Translations under genes and position numbers: made by a program
From: Chromatiales bacterium
GTDB lineage: Bacteria > Pseudomonadota > Gammaproteobacteria > SpSt-1174
DNA length: 64,000 nt
Reading direction: 5' to 3'
Assembly (NCBI GenBank): GCA_014762505.1
Contig: JABURS010000032.1
Coordinates: 124,001-188,000 of the forward strand
The notes under the pieces: generated by a model
Databases searched by the model: none
The model's input: only the letters and a program-made list of their open reading frames with translations
What the model was told of the DNA's origin: nothing
Part shown: in pieces, positions 15,920-24,198 of the stretch
How positions within the stretch are numbered: position 1 is the first letter of the stretch
Layout of the letters: each line of letters opens with the position of its first letter

Positions 15920-16704
15920 GCAGGGCGGTCCTGTAGCGGCAGGTTGAAGAGGCGGCGGGCATTCTCGCAGGTCGCGGCGGCGATGTCCTCCGGGGCCACG
16001 TCGCGCAGGCGGGCCATGGTCTCGATCACCTCCGGCAGGAAGCCCGGTTCGTTGCGCTGGCCGCGGTGTGCGCTGCCCGGCTGGTCCGGGGCGTCGGTCT
16101 CCGCCAGCAGGGCCTCGAGCGGCAGCTCGGCCACCAGCCGGTGCAGGCGTCGGGCGCGCGCGTGGGTGATGGGGCCGCCGAGGCCGAGACAAAACCCCAG
16201 GTCGATGAGCCGGCGGGCCTGCTGTTCGCTGCCGGAGAAGCTGTGGATCACCCCGCGCACGCCGGGATGGCGGCGGATGTACTTGGTGACCTCGTCGTTG
16301 GCCTTGCGCGAGTGCACGATCACCGGAAGGTCGAAGTCGCGGGCGATGCCGAGCTGGGCATCGAAGTACCGTTCCTGCGCCGCACGGTCGGGATCGTCGA
16401 TGTAGAAGTCCAGGCCGCATTCGCCCACGGCCACGGGCCGCTCGCGCTCCAGCCAGCCCGGAAGGGCGTCCAGGTGTTCCGGGCGGTGCTTGGCCATGAA
16501 CATCGGGTGCAGGCCGTAGCTCGCGTACAGCCGCGGGTCGCTGGCCGCCACCGTGCGCATGCGCGGCCAGCTGGCGGCGGTGACGGCCGGCAGCACGATG
16601 GCCTCGATGCCGACGGCGGCCGCGCGTGCGAGCACGGCCGCGCGGTCGGCGTCGAAGGCCGCATCGTCCAGGTGGCAGTGGGAGTCGATCAGGCGCAGGG
16701 TCAT
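15916..16704 (-). CDS. tatD: TatD-family metal-dependent deoxyribonuclease
   Basis: TIM-barrel hydrolase, 262 residues, of the TatD/YcfH/YjjV family; members are Mg2+-dependent 3'-5' DNA exonucleases. Metal ligands are visible as DSHCHLD at the N-terminus, GECGLDFY (Glu), VIVHSRKA (His), GVIHSFSG (His) and LLAETDAPD (Asp). Length is typical. Its stop and start both overlap neighbours by a few bases, so it is translationally coupled with the DsrE-like gene upstream and the unknown gene downstream. The exact paralogue (TatD, YcfH or YjjV) is not certain. Confidence 0.88.
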   Translation of the reverse strand: MTLRLIDSHCHLDDAAFDADRAAVLARAAAVGIEAIVLPAVTAASWPRMRTVAASDPRLYASYGLHPMFMAKHRPEHLDALPGWLERERPVAVGECGLDFYIDDPDRAAQERYFDAQLGIARDFDLPVIVHSRKANDEVTKYIRRHPGVRGVIHSFSGSEQQARRLIDLGFCLGLGGPITHARARRLHRLVAELPLEALLAETDAPDQPGSAHRGQRNEPGFLPEVIETMARLRDVAPEDIAAATCENARRLFNLPLQDRPA

Positions 16705-17177
16705 CGCGGGGGGTAACGCACCAGGATGTAGTCCAGCTGCAGCAGGTTGTCGAGGTGGGCCGGGCCGCTGGGCAGCACCTGCACGTAGGGCGGGAATTCC
16801 TCGGCGAACACGCCGAAGCTCTCGGCATAGGCGCCACAGATGGTGAAGGGGATGCCCTCGCCTGCGAGCTCGCGGGTGATGTCGTGGGTCCAGGGATAGA
16901 AGTCCTCGTTCTCGATGGTGAGCGAGAGGACCTCCAGGCCATGGCTCACGATCTCGATGGGCAGCCCCGGGAAGCGGGCGCGCAGGCGCGCGATGTCGGC
17001 ACGCAGGGCCGGCAGGTGCTGTTCGAGCAGGTTCTGGTCGCCGCTGGCGAACTCGAAGACGACGCCATGCGGCGGCGTTTCGCTGGCCAGCAGTACCTCC
17101 AGCTCGTTTGCCTGCAGGCCCGGTGCGGGCAACAGCAACAGGGCGAGCAGGCTGGCGATGAGCGGGCGGCGCGGCAT
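16701..17177 (-). CDS. Exported DsrE-like protein
   Basis: A 158-residue protein with a signal peptide (hydrophobic run LLALLLLPAPG, cleavage near LQA at residue 23). The mature part has an alternating strand/helix order like small DsrE/DsrF-fold proteins: GVVFEFASGDQNLLEQHLPAL, then IEIVSHGLEVLSL, then IPFTICGAYAESFG with one Cys. DsrE-fold proteins bind or transfer sulfur, but the single cysteine and periplasmic location leave the function open. It starts one base into the tas stop codon (TGATG) and overlaps tatD, so it is cotranslated. Confidence 0.6.
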   Translation of the reverse strand: MPRRPLIASLLALLLLPAPGLQANELEVLLASETPPHGVVFEFASGDQNLLEQHLPALRADIARLRARFPGLPIEIVSHGLEVLSLTIENEDFYPWTHDITRELAGEGIPFTICGAYAESFGVFAEEFPPYVQVLPSGPAHLDNLLQLDYILVRYPPR

Positions 17178-18214
17178 CAGGGACAGGGGTTGGGCTGGCG
17201 GGTGTGGATGGCCTCGATGGCGTCCAGTAGCTCGTCGGAGAGCCGGATCCCGATGCTGTCGATGTCCTCGGCGAGCTGCGCCAGCGAGGTGGCGCCGATG
17301 ATGTTGCTGGTGAGGAAGGGCCGGCTGTTGACGAAGGCCAGCGCCATCTGGGCCGGCGACAGGCCGTGGTCGCGCGCCAGTTCCACGTAGGCCTCGGTGG
17401 CCGCGATGCCCTCCGGGTTGGTGTAGCGGGTGAAGCGGTCGAACAGCGAAAGGCGTGCCCCGTCCGGCTTGCGGCCACCGACGTACTTGCCCGTGAGCAC
17501 GCCGAAACCGAGTGGCGAGTAGGCCAGCAAGCCCGTGTGTTCGCGGTGGGCGATCTCGGCCAGGCCTACCTCGAAGCTGCGGTTGAGCAGGTTGTAGGGG
17601 TTCTGGATGCTGACGATGCGCGGCCAGCCGTGGCGGTCGGCCAGCGCCAGGTAGCGCATCACGCCCCAGGGGGTCTCGTTGGACACGCCGATGTGGCGTA
17701 CCTTGCCCTGCTCGACGAAGTCGGCCAGCACCTCCAGCGTCTCCTCGATGGGGGTGGCCTGCTCGTCCAGGTCGTGCTGGTAGCCGAGCTTGCCGAAGAA
17801 GTTGGTGCTGCGCGCCGGCCAGTGGACCTGGTAGAGGTCGAGGTAGTCGGTCTGCAGGCGCACGAGGCTGTCGTTGAGCGCCTGTTCCATGTAATCGCGC
17901 GTGAGGCGCGGGCCGCCTCGCAGGTAGTCCATCCAGTCGGCCGGGCCGGCCACCTTGGAGGCGATGACCAGCTCGTCGCGCCGCCCGCGCTTGGCCAGCC
18001 AGCTGCCGATGTAGGCCTCGGTGCGGCCCTGGGTCTCCGCCTTCGGCGGCACCGGGTACATCTCGGCGGTGTCGATGAAGTTGATGCCGCGTTCCACGGC
18101 CAGGTCCAGCTGGTCGTGGGCCTCGGCCTCGGTGTTCTGCTCGCCGAAGGTCATGGTGCCGAGGCAGATGCGGCTGACGTCCAGATCGGTGTTGCCCAGG
18201 GTGTTGTAGATCAT
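17177..18214 (-). CDS. tas: Aldo/keto reductase, Tas family
   Basis: NAD(P)H-dependent aldo/keto reductase, 345 residues, strongly resembling E. coli Tas (346 residues) in LGTMTFGEQN, INFIDTAEMYPVPP, QTDYLDLYQVHWP and IVSIQNPYNLLNRSFEVGLAE. The catalytic tetrad Asp/Tyr (FIDTAEMY), Lys (IASKV) and His (QVHW) is complete. Substrate is unknown; the family reduces aldehydes and ketones in the cytoplasm. The start at 18214 (MIYNTLGN) matches Tas; the open frame offers ATGs at 18247 and 18232 too. It leads the operon tas - DsrE-like - tatD - unknown. Confidence 0.9.
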   Translation of the reverse strand: MIYNTLGNTDLDVSRICLGTMTFGEQNTEAEAHDQLDLAVERGINFIDTAEMYPVPPKAETQGRTEAYIGSWLAKRGRRDELVIASKVAGPADWMDYLRGGPRLTRDYMEQALNDSLVRLQTDYLDLYQVHWPARSTNFFGKLGYQHDLDEQATPIEETLEVLADFVEQGKVRHIGVSNETPWGVMRYLALADRHGWPRIVSIQNPYNLLNRSFEVGLAEIAHREHTGLLAYSPLGFGVLTGKYVGGRKPDGARLSLFDRFTRYTNPEGIAATEAYVELARDHGLSPAQMALAFVNSRPFLTSNIIGATSLAQLAEDIDSIGIRLSDELLDAIEAIHTRQPNPCP

Positions 18215-18301
18215 CGCGGACCCGTCGCTCATGGATGGATCACTCATGATAACGCGACGGGCCGCGGCTTGCCGATTGCCCGCGGGCGGGGTGCGGCCTT
18301 C

Positions 18302-18604
18302 TCAGCCGATGCGTCCGGCCCCGGCCAGGGGCATGAGCCAGTAGCGGATGCTGAGCCCGGGCAGCTCCGCGCGCAGGCCGTCGAGCAGGCGCGCCGCCGT
18401 GGCGGCATCGCTCTCGACGTGGAACAGCACGCGGTCCTGCCGGCCCGTCACCTGCTCGGCCAGGGAGAAGCGGCCGTGCTCGGTGCTGTGGCCGAAGCCG
18501 CGGTGGCCGGTGAAGCCGCCAATGGCGTCCTGCGCCAGCAGCCAGTCGACGACGGTCTCCTCGTTCTCGGGATCGGCGACCAGGATCAGCAGGGTCGGGT
18601 TCAT
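18302..18604 (-). CDS. DUF3240-family small protein of the RND operon
   Basis: A 100-residue cytoplasmic protein resembling DUF3240 members, which sit at the end of heavy-metal RND operons and have a ferredoxin-like, PII-type look (MNPTLLILVADPENEETVVDWLLAQ... then a VLFHVESDAATAARLLDGL half). The start overlaps the stop of the RND pump (ATGA), giving coupling. Its role is not established; sensing or adjusting the pump is a guess. Confidence 0.7.
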   Translation of the reverse strand: MNPTLLILVADPENEETVVDWLLAQDAIGGFTGHRGFGHSTEHGRFSLAEQVTGRQDRVLFHVESDAATAARLLDGLRAELPGLSIRYWLMPLAGAGRIG

Positions 18605-21600
18605 GACAGGGCTCCTTTTCTCGGTTCACCGAAGCGTTCGTAGAGTACGGGCAGCAGCACCAGGGTGAGCAGGGTGGAGGTCACCAGCCCGCCGATCACC
18701 ACCACCGCGAGCGGGCGCTGGATCTCCGATCCCGGGCCGGTGGCGAACAGCAGCGGCACCAGGCCGAAGGCCGCGATGCTCGCCGTCATCATCACCGGGC
18801 GCAGGCGGCGGCGCGCCCCCTCGATCACCACCTCGGACAGCGACATGCCCAGTGCGCGCAGCTGGTTGAAGTAGCTCACCAGCACCACGCCGTTGAGCAC
18901 GGCGATGCCGAGCAGGGCGATGAAGCCCACCGAGGCCGGCACCGACAGGTATTCGCCCGAGAGCCACAGGGCGACGATGCCGCCGATCAGGGCGAAGGGG
19001 ATGTTGAGCAGCACCAGCACGGCCTGGCGCACCGAGCCGAAGGTGGAGAACAGCAGCAGGAAGATGAGCCCCACGGCCGCCGGCACCACGATGGAGAGGC
19101 GCTGCGCGGCGCGCTGCTGGTTCTCGAACTCGCCGCCCCAGGCCAGGCGATAGCCCGGCTCGAGCTGCACCTGGGCGGCCACGGCGGCGCGGGCGTCCTC
19201 GACGAAGCTCACCAGGTCGCGGCCGCTGACGTTGGCGATGACCACCACGTTGCGCGCGCCCAGTTCGCGCTTGATCTCCACCGGGCCCTCGATGCGCTGG
19301 ATGCGGGTCACCGAGGACAGCGGCACGCTGCGCCCGTCCGGCAGGCTCACCAGCAGGCCGGCGAAGGCGTCGGGCGAGTTCTGCACGTCCTCGCTGCCGC
19401 GGATCACCAGCGGCGTGCGGCGCATGCCCTCGTAGATGGTGCCCACGCGCCGTCCCTCGAGCTGGGCGCGCAGCAGCTGCTCCAGCGCCTCCACCGACAG
19501 GCCGAGGCGGCCGGCCGCGACGCGGTCGACGTCCACGCGCAGGTACTGCACGCCCTCGTTGCGGGTGTAGTAGACGTCCTCCGCGCCCGCGATCTGCCCG
19601 ACCACGGCGGCGATGTCGGCCGCCCGCGCGTTGAGCACGTCGAGGTCCGCGCCGAACAGCTTGATGGCCAGGTCGCCGCGCACGCCGGTGAGCATCTCGG
19701 AGACGCGCATCTCGATGGGCTGGGTGAAGGCGTAGGCCACGCCCGGGAAGTCGGCCAGCACCTCGCGGATGGCGTCCTGCAGTTCGTCCTTGCTGTCGAA
19801 GCGCCATTCCTCGCGCGGCTTGAGCAGCAGGAAGCCGTCGGTCTGGTTGAGGCCCATCGGGTCCATGCCCAGGTCGTCCGAGCCCGTGCGCGCCACCATG
19901 CCGGCGACCTCGGGGACACGGGCCATCAGGGCGCGCTGTACCCGCTGGTCGATGGCGATGGACTCCTCCAGGCTGATGGAGGGCAGCTTCTCCAGCTGCA
20001 CGATGAGGTCGCCCTCGTCCATGGTCGGCATGAAGCTCTTGCCCACCTGGGTGTAGATCACGGACGCGGCCAGCAGCGCGGCCACCGCCACGCCGCCCAC
20101 CTGCCTCGGGTGGGCGAGCGCCCAGCGCAGGGTCGGGGCATAGACCGCCTGCAGCTTGCGAACCAGCCACGGCTCCTCGTGGGACACCTTGCCGAGAAGG
20201 TAGGAGCTGATCACGGGGATGGCGGTGAGCGAGAGCAGCAGCGAGGCGCCCAGCGCGAAGACGATGGTGAGCGCCACCGGGATGAAGAGCTTGCCCTCCA
20301 GTCCCTCCAGGGTGAGCAGGGGCAGGAAGACGATGACGATGATGAGGATGCCCGAGCTCACCGGGCCGGCCACCTCGCGCACCGCGCGGTAGATCACGTG
20401 CAGGCGCGGCAGGCGGCGGGTGGACTGGCCCTGCGCCAGGTGTGCCACCACGTTCTCCACCACCACCACGGCGGCGTCCACCAGCATGCCGATGGCGATG
20501 GCCAGCCCCCCCAGGCTCATGAGGTTGGCGGACATGCCCACCGCGTCCATGAGGATGAAGGTGGCCAGTGCGGCCAGCGGCAGGATGAGCGCGACGGTCA
20601 CCGCCGCGCGCAGGTTGCCGAGGAACACCGCCAGCAGGATGAGCACCAGCACGATGGCCTCGCCCAGGGCCTTGCTCACGGTGTGCACGGCGCGCTCGAC
20701 CAGGCTGCCGCGGTTATAGAACACGCGCACCGAGACGCCCTCGGGCAGGGTGGGGGCGAGCTCGTCCAGGCGTTGCTGCACGCCTTCCACCACCTCGCGG
20801 GCGTTGGCGCCGCGCAGGCCCAGGACCAGGCCCTCGACGGTCTCCCCGACACCGTTCTGCGTGACCGCGCCGTAGCGCGTCAGGCTGCCCATGCGCACCT
20901 CGGCGACATCGGTCACGCGGATCGGCGTGCCACCGGGGGTGGCGCTGATCACGGTGTGGCGCAGGTCGTCCAGGGTGCGGATGCTGCCCTCGACGCGCAC
21001 CAGCAGCGTCTCCTCGCCCTCGCGCAGGCGGCCGGCGCCGTCGTTGCGGTTGTTCTGGACCAGGGCGTCCTCCAGGTCGGCCAGGGTGATGCCCCGCGCG
21101 TTCAGGCGCGTGACGTCCGGCACCACCTCGAAGGTCGCCACCTGGCCGCCCAGGGCGTTGACGTCGGCCACGCCGGGCACGGTGCGTAGGGCCGGGCGGA
21201 TCACCCAGTCGAGCAGGGCGCGGCGCTCGGGCAGGCTCAGCTCGCCGCCCTCGATGACGAACATGAACATCTCGCCCAGCGGGGTGGTGATGGGCGCCAT
21301 GCCGCCGCTGATGTCGGCCGGCAGGTCGCCCCAGATACCGGAGAGGCGTTCGCTCACCTGCTGGCGGGCCCAGTAGATGTCGGTGCCCTCGGCGAAGTCG
21401 ATGGTGATGTCGGTGAGACCGTACTTGGCCACCGAGCGCAGCATCGCCTGGTCGGGGATGCCGAGCATCTCCACCTCGATGGGGGCGGTGATGCGGGCCT
21501 CCACCTCCTCCGGCGTCATGCCCGGGGCCTTGATGACGATCTTCACCTGCGGGGTGGAGACGTCGGGAAAGGCGTCGATGGGCAGGCGGTTGAAGGCCAG

Positions 21601-21687
21601 TGCACCGAGCACCACGAGCAGCACCACCATCAGCAGCATGAACAGCCGCTGGGCCAGTGCGAAACGGACCAAGTGTGCGAGCATCAT
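18601..21687 (-). CDS. Heavy-metal RND efflux pump, inner-membrane subunit (CzcA/CusA family)
   Basis: A 1028-residue proton-driven pump with the RND pattern: helix 1, large periplasmic domain, helices 2-6, a second large loop, helices 8-12. The start (HLVRFALAQRLFMLL) and DAFPDVSTPQV are typical of HME-RND pumps. In helix 4 it reads AIAIGMLVDAAVVVVENV, CusA-like, lacking the first Asp of CzcA's DFGxxVD. The second loop carries DPMGLNQTDGFLLLKP, resembling CzcA (DPMGPNVSD). Selectivity (divalent vs Cu/Ag) therefore cannot be stated. It overlaps the membrane-fusion gene upstream and the DUF3240 gene downstream. Confidence 0.9.
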   Translation of the reverse strand: MMLAHLVRFALAQRLFMLLMVVLLVVLGALAFNRLPIDAFPDVSTPQVKIVIKAPGMTPEEVEARITAPIEVEMLGIPDQAMLRSVAKYGLTDITIDFAEGTDIYWARQQVSERLSGIWGDLPADISGGMAPITTPLGEMFMFVIEGGELSLPERRALLDWVIRPALRTVPGVADVNALGGQVATFEVVPDVTRLNARGITLADLEDALVQNNRNDGAGRLREGEETLLVRVEGSIRTLDDLRHTVISATPGGTPIRVTDVAEVRMGSLTRYGAVTQNGVGETVEGLVLGLRGANAREVVEGVQQRLDELAPTLPEGVSVRVFYNRGSLVERAVHTVSKALGEAIVLVLILLAVFLGNLRAAVTVALILPLAALATFILMDAVGMSANLMSLGGLAIAIGMLVDAAVVVVENVVAHLAQGQSTRRLPRLHVIYRAVREVAGPVSSGILIIVIVFLPLLTLEGLEGKLFIPVALTIVFALGASLLLSLTAIPVISSYLLGKVSHEEPWLVRKLQAVYAPTLRWALAHPRQVGGVAVAALLAASVIYTQVGKSFMPTMDEGDLIVQLEKLPSISLEESIAIDQRVQRALMARVPEVAGMVARTGSDDLGMDPMGLNQTDGFLLLKPREEWRFDSKDELQDAIREVLADFPGVAYAFTQPIEMRVSEMLTGVRGDLAIKLFGADLDVLNARAADIAAVVGQIAGAEDVYYTRNEGVQYLRVDVDRVAAGRLGLSVEALEQLLRAQLEGRRVGTIYEGMRRTPLVIRGSEDVQNSPDAFAGLLVSLPDGRSVPLSSVTRIQRIEGPVEIKRELGARNVVVIANVSGRDLVSFVEDARAAVAAQVQLEPGYRLAWGGEFENQQRAAQRLSIVVPAAVGLIFLLLFSTFGSVRQAVLVLLNIPFALIGGIVALWLSGEYLSVPASVGFIALLGIAVLNGVVLVSYFNQLRALGMSLSEVVIEGARRRLRPVMMTASIAAFGLVPLLFATGPGSEIQRPLAVVVIGGLVTSTLLTLVLLPVLYERFGEPRKGALS

Positions 21688-22850
21688 TCGCCCCCCCCGA
21701 TGCCCATCCAGGCGCCCTTGATGGCGGCCACCCCGCTGACGGCGATCGCGTCATCCACCGTCAACGGGCCGCGCACCACCAGCCGGTCGCCGTCGGCGGC
21801 GATGCGTTCCACCGCGACCGCGGCAAAGCCGGCCGCGCGGCGCACGAAGACGTAATCGCCGTCCGTGCGGCGCACCACGGCGCTGGCGGGGATGCTGAAG
21901 CTGTCGGTACCCTGCGAGCCCAGCACGCGGGCCTGCACGAACTGGCCGGGGCGCAGGTGTTCGACGCCGGACTCGACCTCGACCCGCACCAGCACGGTCT
22001 CGTCCCCGCTGCTGACGGTGCCGCCGATGAGGCGCACCTGGCCGCGGGCGTTGCCGTCGGCGGTGGCCACGGCATCACCGACGGCCAGGCCGCCGAGCCG
22101 TTCGACGGGCAGGTGCAGCTCCAGCCACAGGCGGTCCAGGGCGGCCAGGCGCAGCACGGGGGCGGACGCCTCCAGGCGCTGGCCGGTCACCGCCATGACC
22201 TCGAGGATCACGCCGTCGCGCGGGGCGCGCAGGGTCAGGCTGGAACCGATCCGGCCGCTGCGGGCCAGGGCATCGAGGTCGCTGTCGGCGATACCCGACA
22301 GCTCCAGGGTCTGGCGCTGGGCGTTGGCGGCGGCGCGGGCCTCCGCGGCGGTGCTGCGGGTCTCCAGCAGGCGGCGCTCGGCGATGATCCCGTCCTTGAA
22401 CAGGGCCTCGTCGCGGCCGAGCTGCTGGCGGGCGAGGCGGTCGCGGGCCAGGGCCTCGAGGTAGCTGCGCTGCAGCGCCAGCAGGCCGGGGCTGCGCAGG
22501 GTGGCCAGTGCCTGGCCGGCAGTGACGGCCTGGCCCTCGGCCACCAGCAGCGTGTCCACCAGTCCGTCCAGGGGCGCGGCGACCACGCTGGCCTGGCCCG
22601 GCGGGATCACCACGCGGGCGGCGACCAGCGGACCGGCGGCGTCGCTGACGGCGAGCGGCCGTGCCGTGGCGATGCCCAGCGCCTCGATCTGCGCCGGCGA
22701 GAAGGCGATCTCCCCGGCCGGTCCAGGATTGGCCAGGCCGACGGCGGAGGCCAGCAGCAGGGCGGTGCCCAGGGCAAGGGCGGTGAGCAGGCGATTTGCT
22801 TGTGTATGATCGGCGCGCCCTTGCGGCGGGCGTCGGCTGAGGCGATTCAT
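21684..22850 (-). CDS. RND efflux periplasmic adaptor (CzcB/CusB-like membrane fusion protein)
   Basis: Periplasmic adaptor of 388 residues linking the inner-membrane pump to the outer-membrane channel. It begins with a hydrophobic export segment (ALALGTALLLASAVGLA), followed by a lipoyl/barrel-sandwich half (VVAAPLDGLVDTLLVAEGQAVTAGQ), a helical hairpin (about 130-215), the second lipoyl half (LRAPRDGVILEVMAVTGQRL) and beta-barrel domains. There is no His-rich metal-binding N-terminus as in CzcB. Start and stop overlap neighbours by four bases, a fully coupled operon. Confidence 0.88.
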   Translation of the reverse strand: MNRLSRRPPQGRADHTQANRLLTALALGTALLLASAVGLANPGPAGEIAFSPAQIEALGIATARPLAVSDAAGPLVAARVVIPPGQASVVAAPLDGLVDTLLVAEGQAVTAGQALATLRSPGLLALQRSYLEALARDRLARQQLGRDEALFKDGIIAERRLLETRSTAAEARAAANAQRQTLELSGIADSDLDALARSGRIGSSLTLRAPRDGVILEVMAVTGQRLEASAPVLRLAALDRLWLELHLPVERLGGLAVGDAVATADGNARGQVRLIGGTVSSGDETVLVRVEVESGVEHLRPGQFVQARVLGSQGTDSFSIPASAVVRRTDGDYVFVRRAAGFAAVAVERIAADGDRLVVRGPLTVDDAIAVSGVAAIKGAWMGIGGGE

Positions 22851-24079
22851 GGGGCAACTCCCAGGGCTTGGTTGTAGCGGGCGATGGCGCGGTCGCGTTC
22901 GAGTTCGCGCAGCACGGTGTCGCGTTCGGCGGAAAAGGCGCGGGCCTGCACGCGCAGCAGGTCGGCGAGCCCGGTCTCGCCGAGGGCGTAGGCCTTGCGG
23001 GCCAGGCGCAGGTTCTCGGCGGCGAGTTCGTGGCGGGCCCGGGCGATGGTGAGCGTCTGCGTGCTCATGGCAATGGCCTCCTCGGCCTCTGCCACGGCCA
23101 GCGACAGCTGGCGGTGCTGGCGGTCGCGCTCGGCCTGTGCGGCGGCGAGCTGGCGCGCGGCGGCACCGTCGGCCGGACCGCGATGCGATTTGAGTCCCAG
23201 CGGGATGGAGAGCCCCACGCCCAGGCTGTCGCGCGTCTGGCCGAACCCGTCGTCCTCGCTGCGCCCGCCAACCGTGAGGACGGGGGCGCCGCCGGCCTGC
23301 TCGCGTACCAGGGCCTGTTCGGCCAGGGCACGGGCAGCCTGGGCCTGGGCCTCGGCCAGCAGTGGGTTGGTCGCGAGGTCGGCGCTCGCACGGGGCTCGG
23401 CGAGCCGGGCGGGCAGGTCGGTGGTGCCGGTGAGCGCCCGCCAGGCCATCAGGGCGTGGTGGGCCTCGGTGTGGGCGGTATTGAAGGCGGCCTCGCGCTG
23501 CAGGGTCTCCTCGCGGGCCAGCAGCAGGTCGGTGCGGGGCACGGCGCCGCTCGCGAGCAGGGTCTGCACCTGGGCCTCGAGTTCGCGCGCGGTGACGGGC
23601 TCCTGTTCGGCCAGGCGCGCGCGGTTGCGGGTGATGGCCAGCGTCCAGGCGGCCTCGCGCACCTCGCCGGCCACCTGCAGGGCCAGGGCGCGGTGACGCA
23701 GTGCGGCCTCGTCGCGGGCGCTGTCCCCGAGGTCGCGGGCGGCGCGCCGCTGGCCGGGCCGCCACAGCGGCAGGTCGAGGCCCGCCTCCCATTCGCGAAG
23801 GCCGGTGTCACTGGCCAGGCGGTCATCCTGCAGGTGCAGGGACAGGCTGGGCTGGTCGCTGACGAGGGTGCGGGCGCGGCGATCCAGCGCGCTGGCCTCG
23901 TAGTCGGCGGCGGCCAGGGTCTGGTACGCGGGGTGGCGCTGCAGCGCGGCATCGACGGCCTGCGCGAGGTCGGCGGCCGGGCTGGCCGTCTCGTCGGGCA
24001 GGGGTGGCGCGGCCGAGGCCGACAGCGCGGCCGTCAGCAGCAGCGCCGGGAGCAGTAGCGATCGGGTGAAACGGTGCAT
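22847..24079 (-). CDS. Outer-membrane efflux protein (TolC/CzcC-like)
   Basis: A 410-residue TolC-family outer-membrane channel subunit. It has a signal peptide (LLLPALLLTAALSASA) then two similar long helical repeats, with landmarks LAQAVDAALQRHPAYQ at the start and LRLARKAYALGETGLADLLRVQARA in the second repeat, as in CzcC. It is the first gene of the operon CzcC-, CzcB-, CzcA-like and DUF3240. A stem-loop in the leader covers its ribosome-binding site (see 24080-24119), pointing to translational control. Confidence 0.88.
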   Translation of the reverse strand: MHRFTRSLLLPALLLTAALSASAAPPLPDETASPAADLAQAVDAALQRHPAYQTLAAADYEASALDRRARTLVSDQPSLSLHLQDDRLASDTGLREWEAGLDLPLWRPGQRRAARDLGDSARDEAALRHRALALQVAGEVREAAWTLAITRNRARLAEQEPVTARELEAQVQTLLASGAVPRTDLLLAREETLQREAAFNTAHTEAHHALMAWRALTGTTDLPARLAEPRASADLATNPLLAEAQAQAARALAEQALVREQAGGAPVLTVGGRSEDDGFGQTRDSLGVGLSIPLGLKSHRGPADGAAARQLAAAQAERDRQHRQLSLAVAEAEEAIAMSTQTLTIARARHELAAENLRLARKAYALGETGLADLLRVQARAFSAERDTVLRELERDRAIARYNQALGVAP

Positions 24080-24119
24080 GGCACATCCTTGGGTCTGGGG
24101 AACCGGGTCCGGATGTGCC
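24080..24119 (-). promoter_or_regulatory. Leader stem-loop sequestering the ribosome-binding site of the efflux operon
   Basis: On the minus-strand transcript GGCACATCC (24119-24111) can pair perfectly with GGATGTGCC (24088-24080). The 3' arm contains the AGGA ribosome-binding site and ends directly at the ATG, so folding would block initiation. No transcript data; the pairing is seen directly. Confidence 0.6.
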
Positions 24120-24198
24120 GTATTAGAGCGGGACAGGCTTAAACCAAACTGAAAGCCGGTTCAGTCGGTCGGCCAGGCAGGGGCGGGATCTGTTACGG

